A stretch of 64,000 nucleotides of DNA from Shewanella abyssi (GTDB taxonomy: Bacteria > Pseudomonadota > Gammaproteobacteria > Enterobacterales > Shewanellaceae). The translations under genes and the position numbers were made by a program. This document shows, piece by piece, positions 11,701-19,028 of the stretch. The stretch covers positions 62,001-126,000 of the forward strand of contig NZ_JAKIKR010000002.1 in the NCBI RefSeq assembly GCF_023284025.1, read 5' to 3'. How positions within the stretch are numbered: position 1 is the stretch's first letter; each line of letters begins with the position of its first letter. Below the pieces are notes generated by a model. It worked only from the letters and a program-made list of their open reading frames with translations, was not told the origin of the DNA and searched no databases.

Positions 11701-12318
11701 ATCAAATAGCTCAATCCGAAATGGCTGGTTTGATCCCATTGGGAAGATGTCGATGATTGAACCGCGGACGGCAAACTCACCGTGTTCGTATACTTGCTCA
11801 ACACTATGGTAGCCGGTATTGATCAATTGCTCTCTAACATCATGCAGCTGATAGTTATCACCTTTCTCCAAAATAAGCACATTACCACTTAAGAAGGATT
11901 TTGGAGGCAGTTTAACCATGAGTGTGGTGATCGGCACTATGACAACGCTTTGCTGCGCCTGAGGGATCCTCGACAGCGCTTCAAGACGTTGCGAGACTAA
12001 ATCTTGATGAGGAGAGAAGCTGTCATAGGGAAGGGTTTCCCTGTCTGGAAATAGCCATATTGCTATCGATGCTTCACTAAGCAAATAGCCAAGCTCAGAC
12101 TCTAGCGCTATGGCACTAGGAGTATCAGCAGTCACCACAAGTGTCACACCTGGATGTTGCTTAGCAATATTAGCGATAGTAAGCGCTTGGGCAGCGCCAC
12201 CAAGAGTACACAGCGTTTGTGCTAATTTAGCACTCTTGACTGCTGGTGGAGTCAATACAGAAAAAGCATTCATTAAGGGCGAGGATACGAGTCCAATAAC
12301 AGCAAAGTTGCTTGGCAT
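8800..12318 (-). CDS. mfd: Transcription-repair coupling factor Mfd
   Basis: ATP-dependent translocase that removes stalled RNA polymerase from DNA lesions and recruits UvrA. The order is a UvrB-homology module (residues about 20-340), the RNA-polymerase-interacting domain (near 480-560, VGQPIVHLEHGIARYQG), a superfamily 2 helicase core with Walker A GDVGFGKTEVA (near 640) and DEEHRFG, the RGRVGRS motif, and the C-terminal TRCF domain. An internal ATG at 12273 (MNAFSVLTPP) would give 1157 residues, nearer the E. coli length (1148); neither start has a strong ribosome-binding site. csiV follows after two bases. Confidence 0.96.
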   Translation of the reverse strand: MPSNFAVIGLVSSPLMNAFSVLTPPAVKSAKLAQTLCTLGGAAQALTIANIAKQHPGVTLVVTADTPSAIALESELGYLLSEASIAIWLFPDRETLPYDSFSPHQDLVSQRLEALSRIPQAQQSVVIVPITTLMVKLPPKSFLSGNVLILEKGDNYQLHDVREQLINTGYHSVEQVYEHGEFAVRGSIIDIFPMGSNQPFRIELFDDEVESIRHFDPETQRSSHEIPSIRLLPAKEFPTDDAAIEGFRQRYRRRFEILVNEPGSIYQMVSKKTMPAGIENYLPLFFDDTATLFDYLPEKTQLVTVGDIEAATQAHLHEVETRYEDRRVDPLRPLLSPQELYLLTEQIFSAFKVLPRFQLKTPPYTGTAIEAKALKLPDLAANHKLKQPLTLLEEYAGLGDRLLFSAESEGRREALVELLSKIKLKPTLFSHFNEFAASKTKLGLIVSPLSQGCVIEKKTGGKFSLICETELFGQRISQRRRRDKQRQISSDALVKNLAELKVGQPIVHLEHGIARYQGLETLDTGGLVAEYLILEYSGGDKLYVPVSSLHLISRYSVGPDEEANLNKLGNESWAKAKRKAIEKIRDVAAELLDVYARRQSRPGDACHIDQEEYAQFVGSFPFEETVDQETAIAAVLEDMRTPRAMDRLVCGDVGFGKTEVAMRAAFVAVNDGKQVAILVPTTLLAQQHFENFQDRFADWPFKIEVMSRFKTAKEQTQVMKDLTNGKVDIVIGTHKLLQSEAKFENLGLLVIDEEHRFGVRQKEKIKALRANVDILTLTATPIPRTLNMAMSGMRDLSIIATPPAKRLAVKTFIREYDEALIREALLREILRGGQVYFLHNNVETIEKRAAEIRELLPEARVVTAHGQMRERELERVMSDFYHQRFNVLVCTTIIETGIDVPSANTIVIERADKFGLAQLHQLRGRVGRSHHQAYAYMMTPHPKSMTKDARKRLEAIGALEDLGAGFMLATQDLEIRGAGELLGDEQSGHISKIGFTLYMEMLEEAVKLLKDGKELSLDQMLRQQSEIDLRIPALLPEDYVSDVNMRLSLYKRIANCKTEKALNELKVEFIDRFGMLPEPTKNLMALTLYKHLATQLGLRKIEMHAKGGSIEFGENNKVEPTFIIGLLQNQPQIYRMDGPNKLKFSMPSESAKDRLALIKLLIEQLSQHRIGE

Positions 12319-12363
12319 TGTAGTGGCTTGGGCTCGCTCTGGCCAGTTAAAACTGGTTTTAGA

Positions 12364-12948
12364 TTACGGGGCTAACTTTCGTAATTTTAGTTGTTTCTGC
12401 TGTAGGCTTAAGCTTGCTTTTACTAATTGCTCTACGTCAGCATCTTGAATGACACTAAACGCTAATTCAATGCTGAAGGCCTGGGGCGTATCATCAATTT
12501 CATTGGAGATTAACGAACAGCTTTGCACGGTCGCAAAACAGAGTAGCGCGACTAACTCCTCTTTAATATTGACGTTAACTTTAAACTGGCTACCCACAGT
12601 TATCGCTTCATTGGCCGTTAATCTTATGGAACTTCCGCCAAAATGGCTGCCGATATAATGATGACCTTCATACTCCTCTTTGGCGATGATGTGCTGCAAC
12701 ACCATGTCAATTTTACGAGATTGGAGTTTCAAAAATTCAACAACAGTTTTGGCGTCATCATCAAGGTGGCGCAGTTGCAACAGGCAATCTGATTCGAGCA
12801 CTTTTATGTCACTAATAAGCTGCAAGCTCGGAGGTAACATAAAACTCAATTGCGCTACAGACGGGAGCGACTGGCCGTTGTCCCAAGCTTGTAGATAGAC
12901 ATCAAATGGATGATTAATACTAAAATAGGCGCTAGAGTCATTTAACAA
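12364..12948 (-). CDS. PilZ-like domain protein
   Basis: Protein of 194 residues. The middle and C-terminal parts look like a PilZ beta-barrel (HFGGSSIRLTANEAITVGSQFKV resembles the DxSxxG...L...G stretch). The arginine motif that contacts cyclic di-GMP is not evident, and the DxSxxG motif is altered to HFGGS, so nucleotide binding is doubtful. It sits 45 bases upstream of mfd on the same strand. The assignment is a pattern-based inference. Confidence 0.55.
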   Translation of the reverse strand: MLNDSSAYFSINHPFDVYLQAWDNGQSLPSVAQLSFMLPPSLQLISDIKVLESDCLLQLRHLDDDAKTVVEFLKLQSRKIDMVLQHIIAKEEYEGHHYIGSHFGGSSIRLTANEAITVGSQFKVNVNIKEELVALLCFATVQSCSLISNEIDDTPQAFSIELAFSVIQDADVEQLVKASLSLQQKQLKLRKLAP

Positions 12949-13156
12949 TGGTTTTGCCTCTTGTCTTTAGGGGGCTAATACCCCTATTATCGTGCGCATC
13001 TTTATGATTTAGCAAGGTTAGAGGCGTAAATGTCTTTGCTTTATTAATTAATAGAGTATTGCTGAGTAGTATTGGTTAGATTTAGTCGCGTTTACAGTGT
13101 CCTAAATTGTATCTTTATTAGCATCAGAATTGGTTTGACTTTATTTGGGCTTTTTA

Positions 13157-14380
13157 ATGAATTTTTCATTATCTTTCTATATTGGTTACCGTTATTGGCG
13201 CGCAAGAAAAGCCAATGCGTTTGCATCTTTTATTACTATTTTTTCTGTGTCAGGTATTTTGCTCGGAGTGGCAGCTCTGATTGTTGTCAGCTCGGTGATG
13301 AATGGCCTTGAAGGGCAGCTTAAAGAGCGTATTTTGGGCGCTGTGCCACAGCTTACTATTCACTCTTCTGTGCCGTTAGAAAACTGGCAGCAAGATGTTA
13401 CTCATTTGTCGGCCTTAAAAGGTGTGCAAGGGGTAACGCCGAGTGTGTCGACTCAAGCGATGTTACAATCGCCCTCGAATATCGGCGCTGCGCAAATTTA
13501 TGGCGTATACCCAGAGCAAGAGAAAAGCCTGCTTAGCCTTACGCGCAATACTTATTCAGGTAATTTCGATGCGCTGAACCCTGGAAAGTATCAAATCATA
13601 CTGGGCGCAGAGTTAGCGCGTAACCTTGATGTGGTTGTCGGTAACAAAATTCGCGTCCTTAGTGGCGATGGTGTGGTTTATACGCCATTTGGTCCGGTTC
13701 CAAGTCAACGTAAGTTCACCGTGGCTGGCGTGTTTGAAATGGGCTCACAAGTCGATGCTAGCGTCGCTTATATCCACCATGACGATGCGCAGCGCCTAAT
13801 GCGGCAAAAAGCGGGTGAAGTGAAGCAACTGCGGGTTTATCTTGATGATCCCTTTAATGCAGCAACAATTGCGCCGAGCGTGGTGGATTATTTTCCGAAC
13901 CAAGTGACCACCACGGATTGGCGTGACACTTATGGGCACCTTTTTGGCGCCGTTAAGATGGAAAAGAACATGATGTCATTAATGCTCAGCCTTATTATTG
14001 CGGTTGCCGCATTTAATATCGTATCGGCACTGGTGATGATGGTTGTCGATAAAACCACTGACGTTGCCGTGTTAAAAACCCAAGGCTTAACGACGGCAGA
14101 TGTGATGGGGATCTTTATGATCCAAGGTTCGCTCAATGCTATTATTGGTTTGATATCGGGTGTTGCTACTGGGATATTATTGACCATAAATTTAAACGAG
14201 ATCACTAATGTATTAGGGATCTCTATTCTTGGTGCAGGTCAAAACTTGCCGGTACAACTCGAATTTAACCAACTGAGCTGGATAGTTGTCGGCACGCTTG
14301 TCATCACTCTATTAGCCACCATTTACCCCGCTTTGAGAGCTGCAAATGTTCAGCCAGCGAGCACCCTTAGACATGAATAG
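13157..14380 (+). CDS. lolC: Lipoprotein-releasing ABC transporter permease LolC
   Basis: Inner-membrane component of LolCDE, which extracts outer-membrane lipoproteins and passes them to LolA. From the ATG at 13157 it is 407 residues. It has one membrane segment near residue 25-45, a large periplasmic domain (about 50-265) and three C-terminal segments (about 270-400), as in the LolC/E family. The [15 protein letters not shown] opening is typical. A TTG four codons upstream is less likely. lolD follows within 10 bases. LolC and LolE are assigned by order. Confidence 0.93.
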   Translation: MNFSLSFYIGYRYWRARKANAFASFITIFSVSGILLGVAALIVVSSVMNGLEGQLKERILGAVPQLTIHSSVPLENWQQDVTHLSALKGVQGVTPSVSTQAMLQSPSNIGAAQIYGVYPEQEKSLLSLTRNTYSGNFDALNPGKYQIILGAELARNLDVVVGNKIRVLSGDGVVYTPFGPVPSQRKFTVAGVFEMGSQVDASVAYIHHDDAQRLMRQKAGEVKQLRVYLDDPFNAATIAPSVVDYFPNQVTTTDWRDTYGHLFGAVKMEKNMMSLMLSLIIAVAAFNIVSALVMMVVDKTTDVAVLKTQGLTTADVMGIFMIQGSLNAIIGLISGVATGILLTINLNEITNVLGISILGAGQNLPVQLEFNQLSWIVVGTLVITLLATIYPALRAANVQPASTLRHE

Positions 14381-14390
14381 TGAGTTAATA

Positions 14391-15089
14391 ATGAATTCAG
14401 AACTATTGCTAAAAGTCAGCAATGTGAGTAAACGTTACAACGATGGTTCGGTTGAAACTCAGGTGCTGCATAGTGTCGATTTAGAAGTTTACAAGGGCGA
14501 GCAACTTGCCATTGTCGGTAGCTCTGGCTCAGGTAAAAGCACATTGCTGCATATTATGGGCACACTTGATAAGCCAACGAGTGGCAATGTGACCATGCTC
14601 GATGAAGATCTCTATCAATTGTCGAGTAAACGCCAAGCACAAGTGCGTAACCGTAATATTGGTTTTATCTACCAATTTCATCATCTTCTCCCTGAGTTTA
14701 CTGCATTGGAAAATGTGTCTATGCCAGCCTTGATACAGGGTAAAAAACGCAAAGAGGTAGAAAGTAAGGCCACCGCTTTACTTGAGCGAGTCGGGTTAGG
14801 GCACCGTCTGGCACACACTCCCGCGGAGCTGTCGGGTGGAGAGCGCCAGCGTGTGGCTATCGCTAGAGCTTTGATTAACGATCCTAAATTGGTACTAGCT
14901 GATGAGCCAACGGGCAATCTTGACGCCAACAGTGGCGAGGCCGTTTACGAACTGATCACTGAACTCGCCGCGCAATTAGGTACAGCATTTGTTGTTGTGA
15001 CCCATGATCAACAGCTTGCAGCAAGAATGGATCGGCAGCTACACATGAAAGATGGTTACTTGGTCAATGCTGAGGAGCTGGCTGGATGA
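14391..15089 (+). CDS. lolD: Lipoprotein-releasing ABC transporter ATPase LolD
   Basis: The energising subunit of LolCDE. Walker [10 protein letters not shown]-loop [12 protein letters not shown] (typical LolD), signature LSGGERQR, Walker B LVLADEP and the H-loop THD are all present. The start at 14391 gives 232 residues, matching E. coli LolD, and has AGTGAG just upstream. Earlier in-frame ATGs (14346, 14373) overlap lolC and lack a ribosome-binding site. The stop overlaps the lolE start (ATGA), indicating translational coupling. Confidence 0.95.
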   Translation: MNSELLLKVSNVSKRYNDGSVETQVLHSVDLEVYKGEQLAIVGSSGSGKSTLLHIMGTLDKPTSGNVTMLDEDLYQLSSKRQAQVRNRNIGFIYQFHHLLPEFTALENVSMPALIQGKKRKEVESKATALLERVGLGHRLAHTPAELSGGERQRVAIARALINDPKLVLADEPTGNLDANSGEAVYELITELAAQLGTAFVVVTHDQQLAARMDRQLHMKDGYLVNAEELAG

Positions 15090-16339
15090 AAAGTTTGTTA
15101 GCGATGCGGATTGGTTGGCGTTTTTATTTAGCCCGTCAGTCAAACCGTTTTATTAACTTTATTTCGTTTGCCTCTACTGCTGGTATTGCACTGGGTGTCG
15201 CGGTGCTGATTATCGTTTTATCAGCGATGAATGGCTTTGAAAAGGAGCTAGAACAGCGACTCTTAGGCGTGGTTTCTCACGGTGAATTAGTCGGCGTTAA
15301 TGAGCCTATACATGATTGGCAGTTGATCGTCGCGGATGCTGATAAGGTCCCTGGTATTGTTGCTGCGGCGCCTTTTGTACGGATGCAAGGTCTGGTGCAA
15401 AAGCCGGGCGGCTTTCAAGGATTAACGGTGCTTGGCATTGATGTGGCGCAAGAGGCAAAAGTCTCAAATATCCGCGACTTTATGTCTGAGCAGAGCTGGC
15501 AAAGTTTGCAAGGTGCTGAACAGAATAATATTGTGCTCGGTAAGGGGTTGGCGAATAACCTAGGGGTTGAAGTTGGTCAATCAATTAGCCTGTATATGCC
15601 TAATAAGAATAGCCAGTCTAAAAATAAAATAGCTGCCGCTAAGAGTCACCGATTTGTAGTTTCCGGGATTTTTGAACTCGGGGGTGAGCTCGATACAACC
15701 ACCGCCTATGTGCCTATGGCGTATGCGGCCAAACTGTTGAAATTAGAGCAAGGCGTTTCCGGCGTACGTATTAAGGTTAACAATGTTTTCGAGGCGCCAA
15801 TGTTGATCCGTGATCTTGGCTTTAGCCAAAAACAATATGTTTATATATCTGACTGGACTCGCACTCAGGGTCATTTATACCAAGATATACAACTCGTCAG
15901 AATGGTGATGTATCTTGTATTGGCTTTAGTTATCGCAGTGGCTTGTTTTAATATTGTATCAACGTTGGTGATGGCGGTACGTGATAAACAGTCGGAAATC
16001 GCTATCTTGTTAACCATGGGCATGAAAAAGATGTCAGTGATGCTAATCTTTATTGTACAAGGCGCACTCAATGGCATTTTAGGCTGCTTCATCGGCTCTA
16101 TTTTTGGAGTCACCATAGCGCTTAACTTAAGTGATATCGCCAAAGGAATTGAATCTATATTAGGTGTTCAACTGCTTTCAGCGGATGTCTATTTTATTGA
16201 CTTTCTACCATCACAACTAGTGGCTAATGATGTCATTACTGTCGTTTCTCTCGCTTTTTTAATGAGCTTAATCGCTACCCTTTATCCAGCTTGGAAAGCA
16301 AGTCAAACTCCGCCAGCTAGTGCATTGGCAGGCCGTTAG
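15086..16339 (+). CDS. lolE: Lipoprotein-releasing ABC transporter permease LolE
   Basis: Second permease of LolCDE, 417 residues. It shares the LolC architecture: N-terminal membrane segment with [19 protein letters not shown], a large periplasmic region (about 50-270), then three membrane segments ending in the conserved [15 protein letters not shown]. It overlaps lolD by four bases. A perfect inverted repeat about 50 bases downstream probably ends the operon. Confidence 0.94.
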   Translation: MKSLLAMRIGWRFYLARQSNRFINFISFASTAGIALGVAVLIIVLSAMNGFEKELEQRLLGVVSHGELVGVNEPIHDWQLIVADADKVPGIVAAAPFVRMQGLVQKPGGFQGLTVLGIDVAQEAKVSNIRDFMSEQSWQSLQGAEQNNIVLGKGLANNLGVEVGQSISLYMPNKNSQSKNKIAAAKSHRFVVSGIFELGGELDTTTAYVPMAYAAKLLKLEQGVSGVRIKVNNVFEAPMLIRDLGFSQKQYVYISDWTRTQGHLYQDIQLVRMVMYLVLALVIAVACFNIVSTLVMAVRDKQSEIAILLTMGMKKMSVMLIFIVQGALNGILGCFIGSIFGVTIALNLSDIAKGIESILGVQLLSADVYFIDFLPSQLVANDVITVVSLAFLMSLIATLYPAWKASQTPPASALAGR

Positions 16340-16391
16340 AACCGCTATTTGTGATGACAAATATAAGCACTTTATAGGTCTTTGGTGTTAG

Positions 16392-16413
16392 AGTGATCGC
16401 CACTGCGATCACT
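16392..16413. terminator. Perfect inverted repeat after lolE
   Basis: AGTGATCGC and GCGATCACT are separated by CACT, giving a 9-bp perfect stem. A pyrimidine-rich stretch (gcctctcttc) follows instead of a clean T-run, so termination may be partial. An operator is an alternative reading. Confidence 0.55.
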
Positions 16414-16425
16414 GCCTCTCTTCAG

Positions 16426-16458
16426 TAAACCTTACCTAAACCTTACGTTAACCTTACC
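16426..16458 (+). promoter_or_regulatory. Three tandem 11-bp direct repeats, probable activator operator
   Basis: The repeats TAAACCTTACC, TAAACCTTACG and TTAACCTTACC are contiguous with an exact 11-bp period, so every copy faces the same side of the helix. OmpR/PhoB-family response regulators (PhoB, PmrA, QseB types) bind direct repeats with this spacing. A possible -10 hexamer, TTATGT, begins 18 bases after the last copy, so that copy would take the place of a -35 element. It lies about 270 bases upstream of the RiPP locus. The cognate regulator is unknown and not encoded nearby. Confidence 0.6.
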
Positions 16459-16729
16459 CTGCATATCGCACTGTTGTTATGTTCAGCTCACATGGCTGCT
16501 GCAACATAATTTTCGTGATCATTTATTTTGCCATTGATGTACTTGACTCGATTTTCATCGTGTTTTTTCACTCCTTTTTTATGGACTGATTATCCTCATA
16601 AAGTGCTATTTTTATGCTGGATCTGCTGTGTTAGCTTTTCAATACCCCCATTTCAATGGTGTTTGATGCCTTTATGGCTGGGCATGGAAGCCTTGATTTG
16701 GTCAATTGTAAAAGCATGGAGCAATGACA

Positions 16730-17851
16730 ATGAACGCAAAACCAGATTTAGAACAGTTAGACATGAGTGTGCAGCAACTAACATCGGTAGTTGCCGAACT
16801 AGAGAAGCAATGCCCTGTTGCCGAGCAAGCTGTACCGGAGAGTGCACCGCTTGGTTGTCCTATTACTAGGTGCAATGATTCAAACCCTTCGACTCGTCTA
16901 TGTGCTGTTAATACGCCAGTGCAGTCACCTTTTGTCCCCGATTATGATATTCCACTGCTTGCGCCTGGTGGTGGTGATACCAAGCCAGACATATTGGCTA
17001 AACTGGGCCCGTTGGCAGGCTTGATTGGTACGTGGGTTAGCCAACGCTTTAGCGGCTTTAATGTGATGCCTATCCCTCAGGTGACAGCTCCCAATGGTTT
17101 TATTTTAAAAAACCACAGTTATTATGAAGTTATTACCTTTAGCGCAATACAAGGTAAGGTGGCTAATCGAAGCGGAGAGTACGAACAAGATGCTTACACC
17201 CTGTTTTATGAGCAAAGAGTTTTTTTCGCCGATGGTCCTCAGGCTGATGAGTTAGTCCATGCAGAGAATGGGTCTTGGTTACATCAAGTCACCGCTCCTC
17301 AGGGACAAAACTCCCTTAATACTCGGCCCTTTATTCCCACTCCGCCGGCACCGAATCCTATCCCAGCCCAAAATCCACTCACCGCAATTGTTAAGCAAGT
17401 ATCGGTGCCCCATGGTAACTCCATCTTGGCACTGGGAGGAGCGAGTAAAATATTTGGTGCGCCAAAGATCCCTGTGGCCAATTGTTTACCACTTGATGCA
17501 CCAAAAGCTTTCAATGTTGCCTATGGTGTCGATGATGCAAAAAACCCTAATATCAACCCGAATGCCGTCTTGAATGTAGCACTGTTGGAACTGGCTGCTA
17601 AAGGCGTGCAAGTGAGCAATACCACAACACTCACGGTAGACAGCTGTAACAAAGGTGCCATCGCCAACACGCCATTTATGAAGAAGCATTCAGATGTCTC
17701 GGCGTTTAGTACTACCTACTGGCTAGAGCAGTTATCAACCGGTCAGCTGCAACTGCAATATACGCAAGATATCACCTTGGACCTGCCCATCGGCGGCAAA
17801 AAATATAAGTTCCCCCATATTACCGCAAACACATTAACCAAAGTTCAGTAG
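16730..17851 (+). CDS. Leader-bearing beta-rich protein, possible second RiPP substrate
   Basis: Protein of 373 residues from the ATG at 16730, which has GGAG 8 bases upstream; the ATG at 16724 has it only 2 bases away. Residues 10-28 (LDMSVQQLTSVVAELEKQC) match 11 of 19 positions of the Cys-rich precursor's leader two genes on. A Cys-containing linker follows (C28, C43, C48, C58). From about residue 85 the protein resembles an uncharacterised family, often labelled heme-binding, with LGPLAGLIGTW near the start, VPHGNS midway and LQLQYTQ...FPHITANTL at the end. That family resemblance is from memory. No signal peptide is visible. The leader implies recognition by the same modifying enzyme. 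Confidence 0.75.
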   Translation: MNAKPDLEQLDMSVQQLTSVVAELEKQCPVAEQAVPESAPLGCPITRCNDSNPSTRLCAVNTPVQSPFVPDYDIPLLAPGGGDTKPDILAKLGPLAGLIGTWVSQRFSGFNVMPIPQVTAPNGFILKNHSYYEVITFSAIQGKVANRSGEYEQDAYTLFYEQRVFFADGPQADELVHAENGSWLHQVTAPQGQNSLNTRPFIPTPPAPNPIPAQNPLTAIVKQVSVPHGNSILALGGASKIFGAPKIPVANCLPLDAPKAFNVAYGVDDAKNPNINPNAVLNVALLELAAKGVQVSNTTTLTVDSCNKGAIANTPFMKKHSDVSAFSTTYWLEQLSTGQLQLQYTQDITLDLPIGGKKYKFPHITANTLTKVQ

Positions 17852-18066
17852 TACTTTGCAGAGCGATTTTTAATCCATTTACTGTCATTAAAGATCGAAC
17901 ACTAATTTGAGTTCGAGGAGGCTGTCTATCCTCGATTCAAACAGCGTTCTTGAGCCGTCACAGCTAGAGCTATGGAGGGCTTGAGGCGTTCAACTGTCTC
18001 GAAATATTTTTTGGGACCATCTGTTAGCAATTTCTACGCTATTGACTTAGCTTCAAGGAATGAAAA
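17852..18066 (+). promoter_or_regulatory. Spacer with stem-loop before the Cys-rich precursor gene
   Basis: This 215-base non-coding spacer holds a hairpin at 17913-17935 (TCGAGGA, 9-base loop, TCCTCGA) without a T-run. A TTGACTT-like -35 lies near 18042, too close to the start for its own promoter to be convincing. The ribosome-binding site AAGGA at 18055-18059 is well spaced for the ATG at 18067. Confidence 0.4.
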
Positions 18067-18957
18067 ATGAGTGAGAAAACGATAAAGGAACTTCAGCTTC
18101 AGGTGACGGAATTAACGTCCAAAGTAAAAGAGTTGGAAGTTCAATGTAGTAACCAAGCCTCGGCAGATAAATGCTTAGTCTGCGCCGCAGCTGAATGTGT
18201 GGTGTGCGACAGTGGTCAATCTGTGCGTAAGTGTGATAATTGCCTACCCTGTATTATCAATTTTTGCGCACCCTGCAGCGTGAGCTTCTGTGCTCAATGC
18301 GATCAAAGTGCGGCTTATTGCTGCATCACCTGCCAACCTAGTGTTAAGTGCGTCACCTGTGCACCTGGGCCAGTTTATTATTGCCAGCCTTGTCAGCCGA
18401 CAGTGCTATGTTCACCCTGTCAGCCCAATCTGCAATGTGTACCCTGTGTTCCTGGCCCGGTCTACTATTGTGCGCCTTGCCAGCCAACAGCACAGTGCGT
18501 GACCTGTTCCGCTGGGCCTGTTGAGCTATGTGCACCATGCCAGCCGAACCTGCAGTGTGCACCTTGCTACTATTGCGTACCCTGTCAGCCCACAGCACAG
18601 TGCGTGACCTGTTCCGCTGGGCCTGTTGAGCTATGCGCACCATGCCAGCCGAACGTGCAATGCGCACCTTGCTACTATTGCGTACCCTGTCAGCCGACAG
18701 TGCAATGTGTCACCTGCTCACCAAGCCCAGTTGCTTATTGCGCCCAGTGTCAGCCCACGCCGTGCGCAACAGGCCTGCAATGTTTGACCTGCCAACCCAC
18801 GTTACAGTGCGTAACGTGTGCGCCGAGTCCAGTAAGTTACTGTGTACAGTGTCAGCCGACATCAAATCTGCAATGTGTCACCTGTAGTCCTTGTGACACT
18901 GGATATCAGTGTGCGAGTTCGCCGGTAACGTTTTGTTTATTGAGTGCGACTAGTTAA
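18067..18957 (+). CDS. Giant cysteine-repeat RiPP precursor (putative TOMM substrate)
   Basis: Protein of 296 residues. Residues 1-27 form a charged amphipathic helix (LQLQVTELTSKVKELEVQC), the likely leader. The rest contains nearly all of the 57 cysteines (19% of the protein), mostly as about 29 CxxC motifs in repeats of the form CQPTxQCVTC...GPVxxCxPC. After about residue 60 it is almost free of charged residues. There is no signal peptide and no His pattern as in many metal-binding proteins. It is directly followed by a YcaO cyclodehydratase gene and a thiazoline-reductase-like gene, so I read it as a precursor whose cysteines are cyclised. A metallothionein-like or structural Cys-rich protein is the main alternative. 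Confidence 0.85.
   Translation: MSEKTIKELQLQVTELTSKVKELEVQCSNQASADKCLVCAAAECVVCDSGQSVRKCDNCLPCIINFCAPCSVSFCAQCDQSAAYCCITCQPSVKCVTCAPGPVYYCQPCQPTVLCSPCQPNLQCVPCVPGPVYYCAPCQPTAQCVTCSAGPVELCAPCQPNLQCAPCYYCVPCQPTAQCVTCSAGPVELCAPCQPNVQCAPCYYCVPCQPTVQCVTCSPSPVAYCAQCQPTPCATGLQCLTCQPTLQCVTCAPSPVSYCVQCQPTSNLQCVTCSPCDTGYQCASSPVTFCLLSATS
18481..18690 (+). repeat. 105-bp tandem duplication inside the precursor core
   Basis: Two adjacent near-identical 105-base copies (18481-18585 and 18586-18690) differ at only a few positions and encode a 35-residue unit. The unit has the pattern QPTAQCVTC, GPVELCAPC, QPNxQCAPCYYCVPC. A diverged partial third copy follows from 18691. The in-frame period shows recent expansion of the core by duplication. 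Confidence 0.9.
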
Positions 18958-18978
18958 CTTGGTTTAATTATGGAAAAG

Positions 18979-19011
18979 CAAACAATTCTAGCGAAGTGCT
19001 AGGGTTGTTTG
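18979..19011 (+). other. Intercistronic stem-loop between precursor and synthetase genes
   Basis: CAAACAATTCTAGC pairs with GCTAGGGTTGTTTG over a GAAGT loop. All 14 positions pair in RNA if two U-G wobbles are counted. No T-run follows. Such hairpins between RiPP precursor and enzyme genes act as partial terminators or 3'-end stabilisers that keep precursor mRNA in excess. Confidence 0.6.
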
Positions 19012-19028
19012 GATTAAAGGAATATAAG

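Larger units (their letters stand above)
16340..16729. other. Intergenic region between lolE and the RiPP locus
   Basis: This 390-base non-coding stretch contains, in order, a perfect inverted repeat (16392-16413), three phased 11-bp direct repeats (16426-16458), a possible -10 element TTATGT (16477-16482) and an untranslated leader of about 240 bases before the GGAG ribosome-binding site at 16718. An open frame crosses part of it, but its composition and lack of ribosome-binding site make it a poor gene candidate. Confidence 0.6.

Noticed and set aside
16528-16869. Open frame of 113 codons overlapping the start of the leader-bearing protein gene
   Set aside because: No ribosome-binding site. 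Its second half is the out-of-frame reading of the 373-residue gene, and its composition (many Cys, Trp, Phe without pattern) is not protein-like.
18353-18667. Long minus-strand frame opposite the Cys-repeat precursor
   Set aside because: It is a mirror of the repeats: the regular repeat composition suppresses stop codons on the opposite strand. No start signal.
18067-18957. Cys-rich protein as a metallothionein or ferredoxin-like protein
   Set aside because: Not excluded, but a leader-like helix, lack of charged and His residues in the core, and the following YcaO and reductase genes favour a RiPP precursor.
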